A DNA stretch of 64,000 bases. Source: Adiantum capillus-veneris (lineage: Eukaryota > Streptophyta > Polypodiopsida > Polypodiales > Pteridaceae). The stretch lies in assembly GCA_014529385.2 (NCBI GenBank), contig CM043954.1, positions 2,276,501-2,340,500 on the forward strand, written 5' to 3'. Below the pieces are notes generated by a model, which made no database searches, had not been told where the DNA came from, and saw only the letters and a list, made by a program, of their open reading frames with translations. Positions within the stretch are counted from its first letter, which is position 1; each line of letters begins with the position of its first letter. Shown piece by piece: positions 21,720-33,900 of the stretch. The position numbers and the translations under genes were made by a program.

Positions 21720-24548
21720 TAGAGTGGACAAGTGGTGAATCTTGAGACCAAACCACTCATGCTACTAGGGATAACAGGTTGGACAAGTGGTGGACCTTGA
21801 ATGTAAACCCCCCATGTACAAAGTATCATGGGTTTTGGGTATTTCAATGGACTCTAGCATCTTGGAGACATGGTGGAGCTTACTTCTCTCCATGTTTCAA
21901 TGGAGCCTAGCTTGGACAAGTGGTGGACGTTTGTTTCTCTCTATGTTTGAACAGATTTAGCTTGGACAAGTGGTGGACCTTGGAACAAAACCCCCATGTA
22001 AAACATATCATGGACATTACAAGTGGTGAGAAAAAATACCATTCAATTTATAACCTTATAGGTTGGACAAGTGGTGGACCTTAACACCCAATTATTATTA
22101 ATATAATGACATAGAGTGAACAAGTGGTGAATCTTGCGACCAAACCTACTAGGAAAAGTAGGTTGGACAAGTGGTGGACCTTGAATGCAAACCCCCCATG
22201 TACAAAATATCACTCATGCTACTAGGAATAATTTGGTATTAAGGTCCATGTTTCAATGGAGCTTAGCTTGGACAAGTGGTGGACCTTTGTTTCTCTCTAA
22301 CGGTTTCAATATAATTAGCTTGGACAAGTGGTGAACCTTGAAAAAAACCCCCCATGTAAAGCATGTCATTGGCATTACAAGTGGTGAGAAAAAATACCAT
22401 TCAAGGTATAACCTTATAGGCTGGACAAGTGGTGGACCTTAACACCCAATTCCTCTTAATATAATGACATAGAGTGGAAAAGTGGTGAATCGTGAGACCA
22501 AACCTACTAGGGATAATAGGTTGGACAAGTGGTTGACCTTGAATGTAAGTCCCCCATGTACAAAATATCATGGGTTTTGCGTATTTCAATGGAGCCTAGC
22601 ATCTTGGAGACATGGTGGAACTTACTTCTCTCCATGTTTTAATGGAGCCTATCTAGGAGAAATGGTGGAGGTCCCTTCTCTCCATGTTTCAATGGAGCCT
22701 AGGTTGGACAAGTTGTGGACCTTTGTTTCTCTCTATATTTGAATATTTTTAGCTTGGACAAGTGGTGGATCTTGGAATGAAACTCCCATGTAAAATATAT
22801 CATGGGCATTTCAAGTGGCGAGAAAGGATACCATTTAAGATATAATCTTATAGGTTGGACAAGTGGTGGACCTTAACACATTGTTCTTCTTAACATGATG
22901 ACATAGAGTGTACAAGTGGTGAATCTTGAAACCAAACCACTCATGCTACTAGGGATAATAGGTTAAACAAGTGGTGGGCCTTGAAATAAAACCCCTTAGA
23001 GTGTTTCAATGGAGCCTAGCTTGGAAACATAGTAAATCTTGCTTCTCTCCATGTTTCAATGGAGCCTATCTTGGATAAATGGTGGAGCGTCATTCTCTCC
23101 ATGTTTCAATGGAGCCTAGCTTGGACAAGTGGTGGACCTTTGTTTCTCTCTATGTTTGAATAGAGTTATTTGAATAGATTTATCTTGGAAAAGTGGTGGA
23201 CCTTGGAAAAAAACCCCCATGTTTATCATGGGCATTACAAGTGGTGAGAAAAAATACCATTCAATATATAACCTTATAGGTTGGACAAGTGGTGGACCTT
23301 AACACCCAATTATTCTTAATATAATGACATAGAGTGGACAAGTGGTGAACTTGGGACCAAACCTACTAGGGAAAATAGGTTGGACAAGTGGTGGACCTTG
23401 AATGCAAACCCCCCATGTACAAAATATCACTCATGCTACTAGAAATAATTTGGTATTAAGGTCAATGTTTCAATGCAGCTTAGCTTGGAAAAGTGGTGGA
23501 CCTTTGTTTCTCTCTATGTTTCAATAGAGTTAGCTTGGACAAGTGGTGGACCTTGGAACAAAACCCCCATGTAAATCATGTCATGGGCATTACAAGTGTT
23601 GAGAAAAAATACCATTCAAGCTATAACATTATAGGTTGGACAAGTGGTGGACCTTAACACCCAATTCCTCTTAATATAATGACATAGAGTGGACAAGTGG
23701 TGAATCATGAGACCAAACCTACTAGGGATAATAGGTTGGACAAGTGGTGGACCTTGAATGTAAACCCCCCATGTACAATGGAGACATGGTGGAGCTTACT
23801 TCTCTCCATGTTTCAATGGAGCTTATCTAGGAGAAACGGTGGAGGTTCCTTCTCTCCATGTTTCAATGAGCCTAGCTTGGACAAGTGGTGGACCTTTCTT
23901 TCTCTATATGTTTTAATAGAGTTAGCTTGGACAAGTGGTGGACCTTGGAATGAAACCCCCATGTAAAAAATATCATGGGCATTTCAAGCGGTGAGAAAGG
24001 ATACCATTTAAGATATAACCTTATAGGTTGGACAAGTGGTGGACCTTAACACATAGTTCTTCTTAATATAATGACATAGAGTGTACAAGTGGTGAATCTT
24101 GAGACCAAACCACTCATGCTACTAGGGATAATAGGTTGTACAAGTGGTGGACCTTGAATGTAAACCCTTCCTGTATAAAATTATGGGTTTAGGGTATTTC
24201 AATGGAGCCTAGCTTGGAGACATGGTGGAGATTGCTTCTCTCAATGTTTCAATGGAACCTATCTTGGAGAAATGGTGGAGCATCCTTCTCTCCATGTTTT
24301 AATGGAGCCTATCTTGGACAAGTGGTGGACCTTTGCTTCTCTCTATGTTTCAATAGAGTTAGCTTGGACAAGTGGTGGATCTTGGAACAAAACCCCTTTG
24401 TAAAACATAGCATGGGTATTACAAGTGATGAGAAAAAATATCATTCAAGATATAACCTTATTGGTTGGAAAAGTGGTGATGGACCTTGACAAGTGGTGAA
24501 GGATACCATTTAAGATATACCCTTATAGGTTGGACAAGTGGTGGACCT
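21720..24548 (+). repeat. Satellite array C, higher-order units of about 360-440 bp
   Basis: Repeats of a composite unit in which ATAACCTTATAGGTTGGACAA recurs near 22045, 22405, 22845, 23265, 23625, 24015, 24455 and 24510. Within each unit four or five sub-blocks each carry GGACAAGTGGTGGACCTT. It is the same family as 37080-50110 but in the opposite orientation. All open frames in it are repeat artefacts. Confidence 0.93.
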
Positions 24549-26147
24549 TGTAACATTTAATGGCCTAATAACTTATGTGTAGTGGAAATTAGCATGAACA
24601 TAGTGGGCATTTCATTAGAATAGATTCCTAATGAGAATTACAAGAGGGCTTGGGTGGAGAGAGCAACAAAAAACATAACACCTAGTTAGATAGCATCAAC
24701 AATACTTTCAAAAGAGAGAGAAATTAAGCTATTGACAACAGTTGAGGACAGGATTTGCATGGAGCCGGTCCCCCCTCCAAAAGGCTTTGTATTATGGTTT
24801 CTCCCATCAAGAGAGACATTGTACAATACAATTATTTGTGTTCCTTCAAGACTAGCTAGTGCAATGAAGATCTAAGCTTCATGCACTAAGCAAAACACTT
24901 AATCAAACACAACTTGAATTATCCCCGTTCTCAGACCCAAGACCTCACACACCTTCGAAGATGGTGAGAGCTAGCAGGGTATGAGAGTAGATTGAGAGGA
25001 AGAAGGAGTATCTTACGAGAAAGATGTACATCTCCTCACATAATCACTCATATTAGCATAGCTTAGCTTAGTAATTAGCTTGGTAGAGAAGATGAGCATG
25101 CATTGAAGCTTGGCTCTTGGTTGGATTTGCATCCACATGCCAAGAGAGTGTTGATGTAGGCTTCTATCTCACAAGCTTGGAGTAGGTGATGAGCTCTCCA
25201 TTAAAGCTTGGGAGGAGATAGAGTATTCTTTCTTCACACATGGTCAAGTGTGAGTGTGTGTGTGTCAATACCAAGCAAAAATCACCCCCCCCTCTCTCTT
25301 GGGCGAGCCCTTCCTGGTAAATTGGTCTGGCTTTTGCTTCATTGGCCCTCCCCAAGTCAAGCCAATTACAATTAAGCAGCATAAGTGATAGACTTCTGAC
25401 ATGTGTCCCCCTTTCCCCTTTTGTGAGAGCTTTAGGTAATTAAATAATTAAACTAAACTCTCATTGGAGCCCTTTGCCTCCTGGCCAATAGGAATCAGGC
25501 AAGCCATTGGGCTCCTGAATGCTCATTGGACCCCTTGAGAGACTGCCCAATAGTCTTCTAGGAGACTTAATTCTCATTGGTTTTTTTTATTAAATGTTTT
25601 TAAATTAATTAATCTAGATTTACTTTAGCTTAATTCTCATTGGTCCACTTCAAGGGTCTTCCAATAGGAATTGGGCACCCCTTGTGGGCATCTGGCCTAG
25701 GGAGCTGACATATGTCCCTAATTCCCTTTGTGTACAGGGAGCCTGTGTGTGTGTGTGTGTGTGTGTGTGGCTTTCTCTCTCATCCCCTACTAAATGGGCT
25801 CGCCCCCTCCTTTGTAGGCTTTGAACAAGACTTTTGTACACACACTAAGCATCCAATTTTCCCTAGGGTTGACCTTTTGGACACAACCTTTGAATTTTGG
25901 AACCTTAGCATTTTGGAAGTCTTAATGGGCTGAACCATAGGGTCTTCTTAGCCCATTGTTGCACATGGCTCTTTTGCAGATGGCCCCCCCTTTGGATCCC
26001 TATTTTCCCTCCTTTGGATCCCTACTGTGGCCGGTCTGCTAGCTTAACCAATATTCTAGCTTTTTCTCCCCTAGCCTTCCCCACATTAAATGATCAGTTT
26101 AATATGAGAAAATCATTTAGGAGAATTAGATATTGATTATTATGACA
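24549..26147 (-). repeat. 3' LTR of the chromovirus (1599 bp)
   Basis: On the plus strand it runs TGTAACATTTAATGGCC ... ATTATGACA. It is the inverted homologue of the solo LTR at 18134-19726. A (TG)n run at about 25745 corresponds to the (AC)n run in the solo copy. Confidence 0.88.
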
Positions 26148-26150
26148 TTA

Positions 26151-26160
26151 CCTCTCTCTT
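26151..26160 (-). promoter_or_regulatory. Polypurine tract
   Basis: AAGAGAGAGG on the minus strand, three bases before the LTR start TGTCATAAT. Confidence 0.7.
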
Positions 26161-26521
26161 GAAATCATAGTCGTCCTCGACTATGGTGTAGAGAAGATAA
26201 AGCATGTTCATGAGTCCTTTTCTTAGCGGGTAGAGGATCCCTATGTTACCCTACGACATCATTCCATAATGGATGACTAGTCCATTTGGCACTTGAGAGC
26301 CTGAGGCTGCTGCAAGCATGTCTGCACATCAGTCCTATCAGTCTTCCATAATAGAGTGACAAGCTCTACTTGGTGTTTGGGAGACGTCGTCTCCACAAAC
26401 TTGATCTAAGCATGCATACTACTTCATTTTTGTGCACAAATAAAGAAAAAGAGAGTCTTATAAGACAAAAATTTTGTTCATTTTTAACATTTTGTACATT
26501 TGCTTACTCTTGGGAAGCATT

Positions 26522-27994
26522 TTAAGCATTGACAAGGTTTAGGTTATCCTTTAATTGTATGCCTTGCATCCATCTAGCATCTTCAAAAGGATAATTCTTA
26601 AATTTAATTAGATATCATCGGATAGTCTTACCGCCTCTTAATACCTTGTCTTCATGTCGGAGAATGGACTCGGGCTGCAGCACCTCCTCTTGGTCCTTGA
26701 TCTCCGGTGGGTCTTCAATAGTTGGTTCTTGAGGTGGCTCTCCTTTGTAAGGCTTTAATAGGCTCACTTGAAAAGCATTGTGTATGAGCCAATGATTGGG
26801 CAACTTAAGTTGATAGGCCATGTCATTGATTGGCCTAAGAATCTGGAAGGGACCGTAGTACCTTTTTGCTAGTTTAGCATAGTACTTTTGGTGGCCCGTA
26901 GGATTCTTGCCCGTCGTGTGCCTTAATCGAGCCTTGGGAAACTTTAACAAGACGCAATCATTTTTTTAAAAGGCTTGGGCTCTTCTGTGCTTGTCAGCAG
27001 CAGCCTTTTGCCTTTGCTGTGAGATAGAGATAGCATCTTTAATCTTTTGAAAAGATTCTTGTAGGTCTCGGCTATACTCATCTGCAGCGAAGATCTTCCC
27101 ATGTACCTTAAGTAGCAAGGGACTTTTTGATCTTCCCTCAATTACCTCGAAAGGTGCTTTTCCCGTGGAAGTATGTACAGTGTTATTGTAAGCATACTCC
27201 ACTAAGGGTAAGTACTTCTCCCACTGGGATCTTTGATCTACTTCCGTTACATAGGCTTTTAGTAGATCGAGAATTGTTAGGTTAGCTATTTCACTTTGGC
27301 CATCCGTTTGTGGATGATAGGCCGAAGAGAAATTTAGCCTTGTCCCTAAATTCTCAAAGAGACCCTTCCAAAAATTATTGGTCATTCTAGGATCTCTATC
27401 CGACACTATGGACATTGGCAAGCCATGATATTTGAAAATTTGTGAAATGAAGAGGGTTGCCATTTGATGGGCTTTGATAGTCTTTTTGACAGGTATAAAA
27501 TGAGCTTGTTTACTGAACCTGTCTACTATCGTCCATATTCCCGTATTCCCATGGATAGACTTAGGCAATCCAAAGATAAAATCCATGGATATGCTCTCCC
27601 ATGGTGAATTAGGGATTGGCAAGGGTTGAAGCAATCCAGGTTGCTTCCCTCTATCAAATTTTGTCTTTTGACATACCACACATTTGGAAACATACTCTTG
27701 TATGTTCACTGTCATGGTAGGCCAATAGAAATATGTTTCAATTCCCTTTAAGGTAGACTGAATCCCTCTATGCCCCGCATATGGGGGAGCATGAGATTCA
27801 TACATTACTTTCTCACGCAGGGAGTTAGTAACGCATAATCTATTGCCATAGAGAAGATAACCATCTTGTAAAGTAAATGGTTCTTCTTTATTCCCTAATG
27901 TAAGGGCTGAAATCACATCTCTAAAATCGGGATCAATAGCATACTCATCTATCATTGAAGATAGATCATTGTGAGTTGCTATGGAAATCGCATA
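26522..27994 (-). pseudogene. pol: Chromovirus integrase and chromodomain, interrupted
   Basis: The frame is open from the truncation point through 26966. It holds the tail of RNase H (AISIATHNDLSSMIDEYAI), the H2C2 integrase zinc finger (HAPPYAGHRGIQST ... CVVCQKTK), and the DDE core (SMDFIFGLPKS, IVDRFSKQAHFI, DRDPRMTNNFWKGLF, YHPQTDGQSEIANLTI). Canonical chromoviruses read Q-T-E-R/V-N after the E. A frameshift at an A-rich tract (26945-26966) moves the reading to the next frame for the GPFQI module ([15 protein letters not shown]) and a C-terminal chromodomain. The chromodomain is cut by TGA at 26615-26617 (KTIR-stop-YLIKFKNYPFED) and continues in frame to a TAA at 26522-26524. The chromodomain normally steers integration to heterochromatin. 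Confidence 0.9.
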
Positions 27995-28500
27995 CCTAGT
28001 TTAGACAACCCATACACTTTGCAACTCTAAAGGTTGGACGAGTGGTGGAGCTTTGTTTATTTCCATGTTTTAATGGATCCTAGCTTGGACAAGTGGTGGA
28101 CCTTGGAAAAAAGTCCCCCCTGTACAACATAGCTGAGTTTTTTCATGTTTCAATGGAAGAGAGCTTCGACAAATGGTGGAGCTTGCTTATCTCCATGTGG
28201 ATTTTAGAATGAGCTTCGACAAATGGTGGAGCTTTGCTTTTCTACTCTTCATAATACAATGATGTATAGGTTGGTTACATGGTGAATCTTAAGGCCAAAC
28301 CTCCCATCTTACTAGAGATGATAGGTTGGACAAGTGGTCAACCTTTTATCATTTCTCCATGCCTATAATTAGACAATTAGTAGAACTAGCATCTTTCTAT
28401 GTTGTCTAGAGCTGAGCTTGGACAAGAAGTGGACCTTGCTACTCTCTTCCCTTGGTTTATTAGTTTGAAGACTCATTATATATACTTCCTTAGATCTATA
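27995..28500. repeat. Satellite sequence, array D, duplicate of 16345-18133
   Basis: Shares the order CCTAGTTTAGACAACCC, ACACTTTGCAACTCTAAAGG, CTTCATAATACAATGA and TTCCCTTGGTTTATTAGTTT with the 16.3-19.8 kb locus, but lacks both the CACTA element and the solo LTR found there. Confidence 0.85.
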
Positions 28501-29227
28501 TACTTACTCATTAGTTAGGTTACAAGTAGGTATGTAATTTGTTAGCCTCAAGGGACTTTGAATATTGAATAGTAAGAAAGTCAAGTGTTGGTTTGAAGAT
28601 CTTTTCCTTATCTAAACTAGACTCTAACTCAATAATAAGTTTCTTAAGTTCCACGAATTGTCCTATCTAGGCTCCAAAAGAGTCTTAATTGGTTTGTGCT
28701 ATATTCTAACTTCCTTGATGGGGTAGAATCCTAGAAAAATGAGGCACTATAAGTATAACCTTATCTCAAATGGATTTTCACTTAAACTAGACTGCAATTT
28801 GGCACTCTAGTATCTTTGTCTCGATGGAGTTTAACACTAGATACATAGTAGTGATATTTAAGCTTCATGTCTCTTCACTTGATCGAGATATGAGACCATA
28901 CTTTCAAGGTCACCACTTGTCTTACCTAAAGACCAATGTGAGACATGGGAGCAAGAAATCCATCCGATATTGTTTTAAGGACTATTACAGAGACAATCAA
29001 TAACTTAAGTAAAGCCAAAAAGACTTGGATCTTTCATAATTAATAACTTAAGTAAAGCCAAAAAGACTTGGATCTTTGACAATTTTTTTCAAACTAAAAA
29101 AGCACAATCTCATGCTAACAAAACTATAAATCACAATTGAAAGTTTTGAACAAGAAAAAGATCAGCAATCTTAATAAGAAGGATACTTTTCATTTCATTT
29201 GATGATTAAAAATAAAAAAAAAGTCTC
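28501..29227. other. Intergenic stretch with a short direct repeat
   Basis: A 43-bp tandem duplication (AATAACTTAAGTAAAGCC) starts at 29000 and 29043. No coding sequence is seen. Confidence 0.6.
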
Positions 29228-30628
29228 TCAAGAAATTGATAAACAAAAAATGTAGGTGACTGCTTCATTATTTTGAGCAAAAATATCAAAATCTCTATTG
29301 ATTGAGCTCCATCTAGTAGTATCCTTTGTAAGATCCTGCAGGAAGGAATAAAAAGAAATATTTGTTAGATACCATGCACATGTGTGTTCAAGCATTTGTA
29401 TCAAGAATATATGACATGTCACTAGTACCTTAGGGTTGGTTTCTATCCAGCCTTAGAATATTGTTCTCAGCTTCCACCTTATTTATATAAGCCTTTTCTG
29501 TGGCTGCCTTCAAAACTCGTTTTGTGTTACAACCCAATTGCCTAGCTAAAGTGGCCAATTGTGATGCCTTCATGCTTTCAATGGGTGTACGCTCCTTTGC
29601 CAAGATCTCTTGTATTTGGGCTCTTCTCATTTCATTGCGGTGGCTTGTGTCACTTGCGTCTTCGATGATAGTTTCATCTCTGTCACCTTTTGCAGGTGGT
29701 ATTCTTCTTGTAAAGAACACCTTAGCTGACCAAACATCATTTTTCTGCTTCCAATACTCCATGATTTGTTTGTATTCACTATCATTTGTCACTATAGGTT
29801 GTTCATAAGGATTAGAAGCAATTAAATCACGCACATCCCTTCTCTCATCAAGCTGAATCAAGTATGGCAGTAGCTCCTCCAAGAGCATATTGTCAACCAT
29901 CTTCTCAGCATCAAATTGCGGTGGAAAAATGCAATTGTTTGCTGGTGAAATACATCCCTTGTAAGGAGAGTCATCAATAAGCACTGTTCTTTGTGGATCG
30001 CATTCAAACCCCATGGCAATTTTGGCTAGAGGCTTGAACATTGCCTCAACGTTTGGATTGCCGGGTCTAAACAATTTTTGAGTTTGAGCGGTGTAGCAAA
30101 CATCTTGCGACCAAATTGCAAAGAAAGGCAATGTATCCTCAGCTAAGTTGTTTAGTGCTGCAAGGATTTGATACACATTATTCCTAGTAGCTGTCGACCA
30201 AATTGCAACATTAAACCTCTGTAAAATAGTCTTCAAGAATTGGATGCAGCTTGGCCTGAGTATAATATATCTTTTAGAATCCATTTGCACTGAGTTGTGG
30301 TGTGAGGATGGTTGAGGGGAACGTTTCAACAATAGACCATTTAAATCCAATATAATTGTAAGCATGGATTTCTCAACATCTACACTACATGAGGTAGTAG
30401 CAATTGGCAATAGCTCGTGAGTGGACTTTTCAGTCTCTTTTGATGTATGTTGCATTTTTGAAGCATCGATTTCTTGGTTCTCACTATTGCAAGCTTGCTC
30501 AAGTTGCACAACACTAGACTCTAGTATAGAAATATCATCCATCTTGGGCACTTCAAAAACCATAGAATCTATGGATTCTATAATTGTTGATTGAACCATA
30601 GGAGCATTATCCATCCCAGTTTGTGAAT
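29228..30628 (-). CDS. FCP1/HAD-like phosphatase-domain gene (copy B)
   Basis: Minus-strand gene. An exon starts after acceptor TTTTCTTAG at about 30629, with ATG at 30614 (MDNAPMVQ), and is open to TAA at 29430 (about 395 codons). An acidic N-terminal third is followed by an FCP1 domain from about residue 95: LTIILDLNGLLL (motif I, second aspartate replaced by asparagine), ILRPSCIQFLKTIL, VAIWSTATRNNV, and an intact motif III (TVLIDDSPYKG). A charged C-terminal helix follows. FCP1-type enzymes act on the polymerase II C-terminal domain; the D-to-N change suggests weak or no catalysis. A further candidate exon lies at 29228-29335 after acceptor TTCCTGCAG, but the preceding exon already ends in a stop next to a GT donor, so it may be 3' UTR or alternative. 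Confidence 0.7.
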
Positions 30629-30629
30629 C

Positions 30630-30947
30630 TAAGAAAACATACACACAAATGGTATCTCAAAACCACTAGAATTTTATTCACCATATTTACATGTAGAACT
30701 CCTAGTAAGAAATTTATGTAAGGTAAAGTCGTTGTTAGAATCCTTGCAACCATTTTCAGCATTCGTACACAAAACACCACTTGTCTAAAATACAATCTAC
30801 TAACTCAACATTTTCCATCCTACACTTTATTAAAGATGAGTACTTAAAGTGAAAACTAAAAGCCACAACTTGTTGAGGAAACATGGATACAAGGTCCACC
30901 AAATGTCCAACCTAGACTTTAAGCAAACAATTAGAGATTTGGCTTAG
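30630..30947. other. Divergent promoter/intron region between FCP1-like and SET genes
   Basis: About 320 bp separating the minus-strand FCP1-like exon and the plus-strand SET gene. It contains one diverged core copy (AAGGTCCACCAAATGTCCAA at about 30892). Either 5' introns or a shared promoter. Confidence 0.4.
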
Positions 30948-33900
30948 AGATTTGTGGCCTTGAGGAATCAGAGGTAAAGACTATTCACGAAGAGATTAGA
31001 GATGAGAAGATTTTACTATCAAAGAGTGCAAAGGATGGTGATGCAACTGACATGTATGATCGAATCAAGCAGTTGAAGCAAGACAAATTGATTCAAGATG
31101 AACTTCTTGAAGGCTTCAACAATTTGAATGAGTCTTCACCATGTAAAGACTGGGAGGAGGTGGTCAAAATGTATAACATCAATGATGTTGTTTTAATGCT
31201 ATGCGAGGAATGGCTCGGATCTAGTTTGAAGCGTGGAACAAAGAAAATGGCTTTTCCAGATGGAGCAATAAAATACTTGCAATGGGAAATTCACCTTCAA
31301 AAGGAGAAAATTGAGCCTAGATATTTTCCATGGTCAATCTATGTAGTGAGCCTACAAATGGAAGGCAATCTCTACTTGATGCGCCACTTCAATAATAAAG
31401 TGCCTATTGGCTTATGTGTTTTAGATATGACAAAAAACGTTGGAGGCAATTTGAAGTGGAGTGAGGAGACATTTAACAATGCTTTGGATGGGATCTTGGC
31501 TATTGCTGGAGGGTCAACAGATCCTGGGTTTGTCTTTCTTGCATTTGTGGATTTCACTAACTTCACAAAATTGCAATGTGCCTTTCACGCCATGGGAGAT
31601 AATCTGAGCTACCATTGTTGTGGTGCATTGCATCACTTTCCATCAGCTCCTTGCAAAGGAGAAGTTCAATTCCTAACAGTTATTGCCTTCTTGGGACAAG
31701 GCAATGCATTTGAAGACCTGAGAAGAAGATCAGAGGAACATCCCATGCCAATTGATTGTTCTCTTCTTCAAGTAGCAGATAACGATATGTTAGATTTGCA
31801 ATATTTGGAGGCCAAAAAAAGAGCTTTGTTCAAGCACTACATTTGTACATATTGTTTTGAAGACCACAAGCTTGTTGATGTTTTTGGTGATGGCTCCTTG
31901 GTTGCACAAGAAGGAATACAACAAAAAAAAGAAGTTATATGCTTAGTTGACAGTGTGGAGGAAGCAAAAAACATGGAGACCATGTTGCTAGACTTTGTTA
32001 AGTCTCATGAAGATATAGAAAAATGGGCTGGACTTCAACAATCCACTTCGCAATCAGAGGACACTGTGCCTATTACAAAGGAGTGCTCTCCACGAAGAGA
32101 AGAAGAAGAACAACAACAACATCCTCTTTCAATGGAGGACTTTTTGGAAATGGAGACACGTATGTTTTGAGTTTCTTGTGCATGTTAGTGTTTCTTGTTG
32201 CTGATTTGATACTCTTAATGTTATATTTTAGCTTTATATAATATTGATTGAGTTTGTATTTTTTATCTCAAGCATTCAAGGTTTGAATGTAAATAGTAAA
32301 TTACTTGAGTTTTTGAATGGTGGATCTTTAGACTAAAACTATAACATTTAATACTCACGAAGACTTAATTACTTAAGAGCTTGAACTCAATAAATTTTGG
32401 ACCTTTTATCAATACCCCCTTGATATGATACATTAGATCGTAGCATGGTTAAATGGTGATGCTTCATAAATTGAACCTAGCTTAGACAGGTGCTAGAGCC
32501 TAAATTTAAACTAACCTCGCTAGAAGGGAGCTTATGTTTGGACTTTGAGAACTAGCATAAGTAATCAATTAGAGCATAGATTAGACATGTGGTGGTGGCC
32601 TTAGAGACCAAAATCTTACTGAGCTTGGAAAGGTATTTAAGTACTACAATTTACTTAGTTTTAGTACTCACTAAAGGCATAGCTTGACAAAAGGTGGACT
32701 TTACATGGATCCTAATTTCAAGAGGTGTGGTAGACCTTCAAACCAAGCTCATATAGCTTGGACATGTGGTGGACCTTGCATGGAGACTAACTTAGACAAG
32801 TGTGGTACACCTTGTAACCAACACCCATTTGTTACATTAGCTTGGACAAGTGGTGGACCTTGCTTTTATGTTTCAATGGAGCATATTTTGGACAGGTGGT
32901 AGACCTTGTTTCTCTCCATGCTTCAATGGAGAGAAACATTAGCTTGGACAAGTGGTGGACCTTGCTTTTATGTTTTAAAGGAGCATATTTTGGACAAGTG
33001 GTAGACATTGTTTCTCTCCATGCTTCAATGGAACCCACCTTAGACAAGTGAAGTACCTTGAAACCAAACCCCCATAATACAACATATTAAATAGGTTGGA
33101 AAATTGGTGGGATATGAAACCATCCATGATAGGTGAAAACGTAGTGGTCCTTATATCAATTACCCATACATAGATTGGACAAGTGGTGGACCTTGATTCT
33201 CTCTATGTTTCAATGGATCCTATCTTGGACTAGAGATATATCTTACTTATTTCCATGCTTCAATGGATTCTAGCTTGGATAAGGAGTGGACCTTCAAACA
33301 AAACTCCACAGCATAGCATATATTAACAATTCATAGGTTTTATAGAGATTATCTTGCCTATTTTGGAGAGTTGGTAGACCTTTCTTCTCCATGCTTCAAT
33401 GGATATGAGGTTGGACAAGCGGAGTTGGAGAAGTTGTCAATGAAACCTCCCATGCTACAACCCATCATAGATCGTATATGTAGTGGACCTTGAAACTCTT
33501 TTATGTCCCTAGCTTAGAGAAGCATTGCACCCTTGATTATCTCCATACATGAAGGCAAGGTTGGACAAGTGGTGGACCTTCAAACCAAAATCTCTATGCA
33601 ATAATAGGCAAGTGGTGGAGCTTGTTTTCTCCATGTTCCAATGGAGCCTAGCTTAGACCAAACAATGGAGCTTGCTTCTCTCCATGTTTCAATGGATCCT
33701 AGCTTAGAAAAGTGGTGGAGCTTTGCTTCTCTCCATGTTCCAATGGACCATAGCTTAGACAAGTGGTGGACCTTGAAAAACAACCCCCGTATACAACATA
33801 TTATGGGGTTTTCATGTTTCAATGGCACCTAGCTTGGAGAAATGGTAGAGCTTGCTTCTCTTCATGTTTTAATGGATCCAATCTTAGCCAAGTGGTGGAC

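Larger units (their letters stand above)
24549..27994 (-). mobile_element. 5'-truncated Ty3/gypsy chromovirus
   Basis: Minus-strand element that retains the end of RNase H, integrase, chromodomain, polypurine tract and 3' LTR. The 5' LTR, gag, protease, reverse transcriptase and most of RNase H are missing. The break at about 27994 joins directly to satellite-flank sequence (CCTAGTTTAGACAACCC). No target duplication can be assigned. Confidence 0.88.

Noticed and set aside
21720-24548. Many open frames with DKWWTF/GPPLVQ-type peptides in the satellite arrays (also at 32-34 kb and 37-50 kb)
   Set aside because: They are translations of the repeated core in various frames and strands, without start context or domain; repeat artefacts.
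29228-29422. Independent 64-codon gene
   Set aside because: Contains an internal splice acceptor and more likely represents a terminal exon or 3' UTR of the FCP1-like gene.
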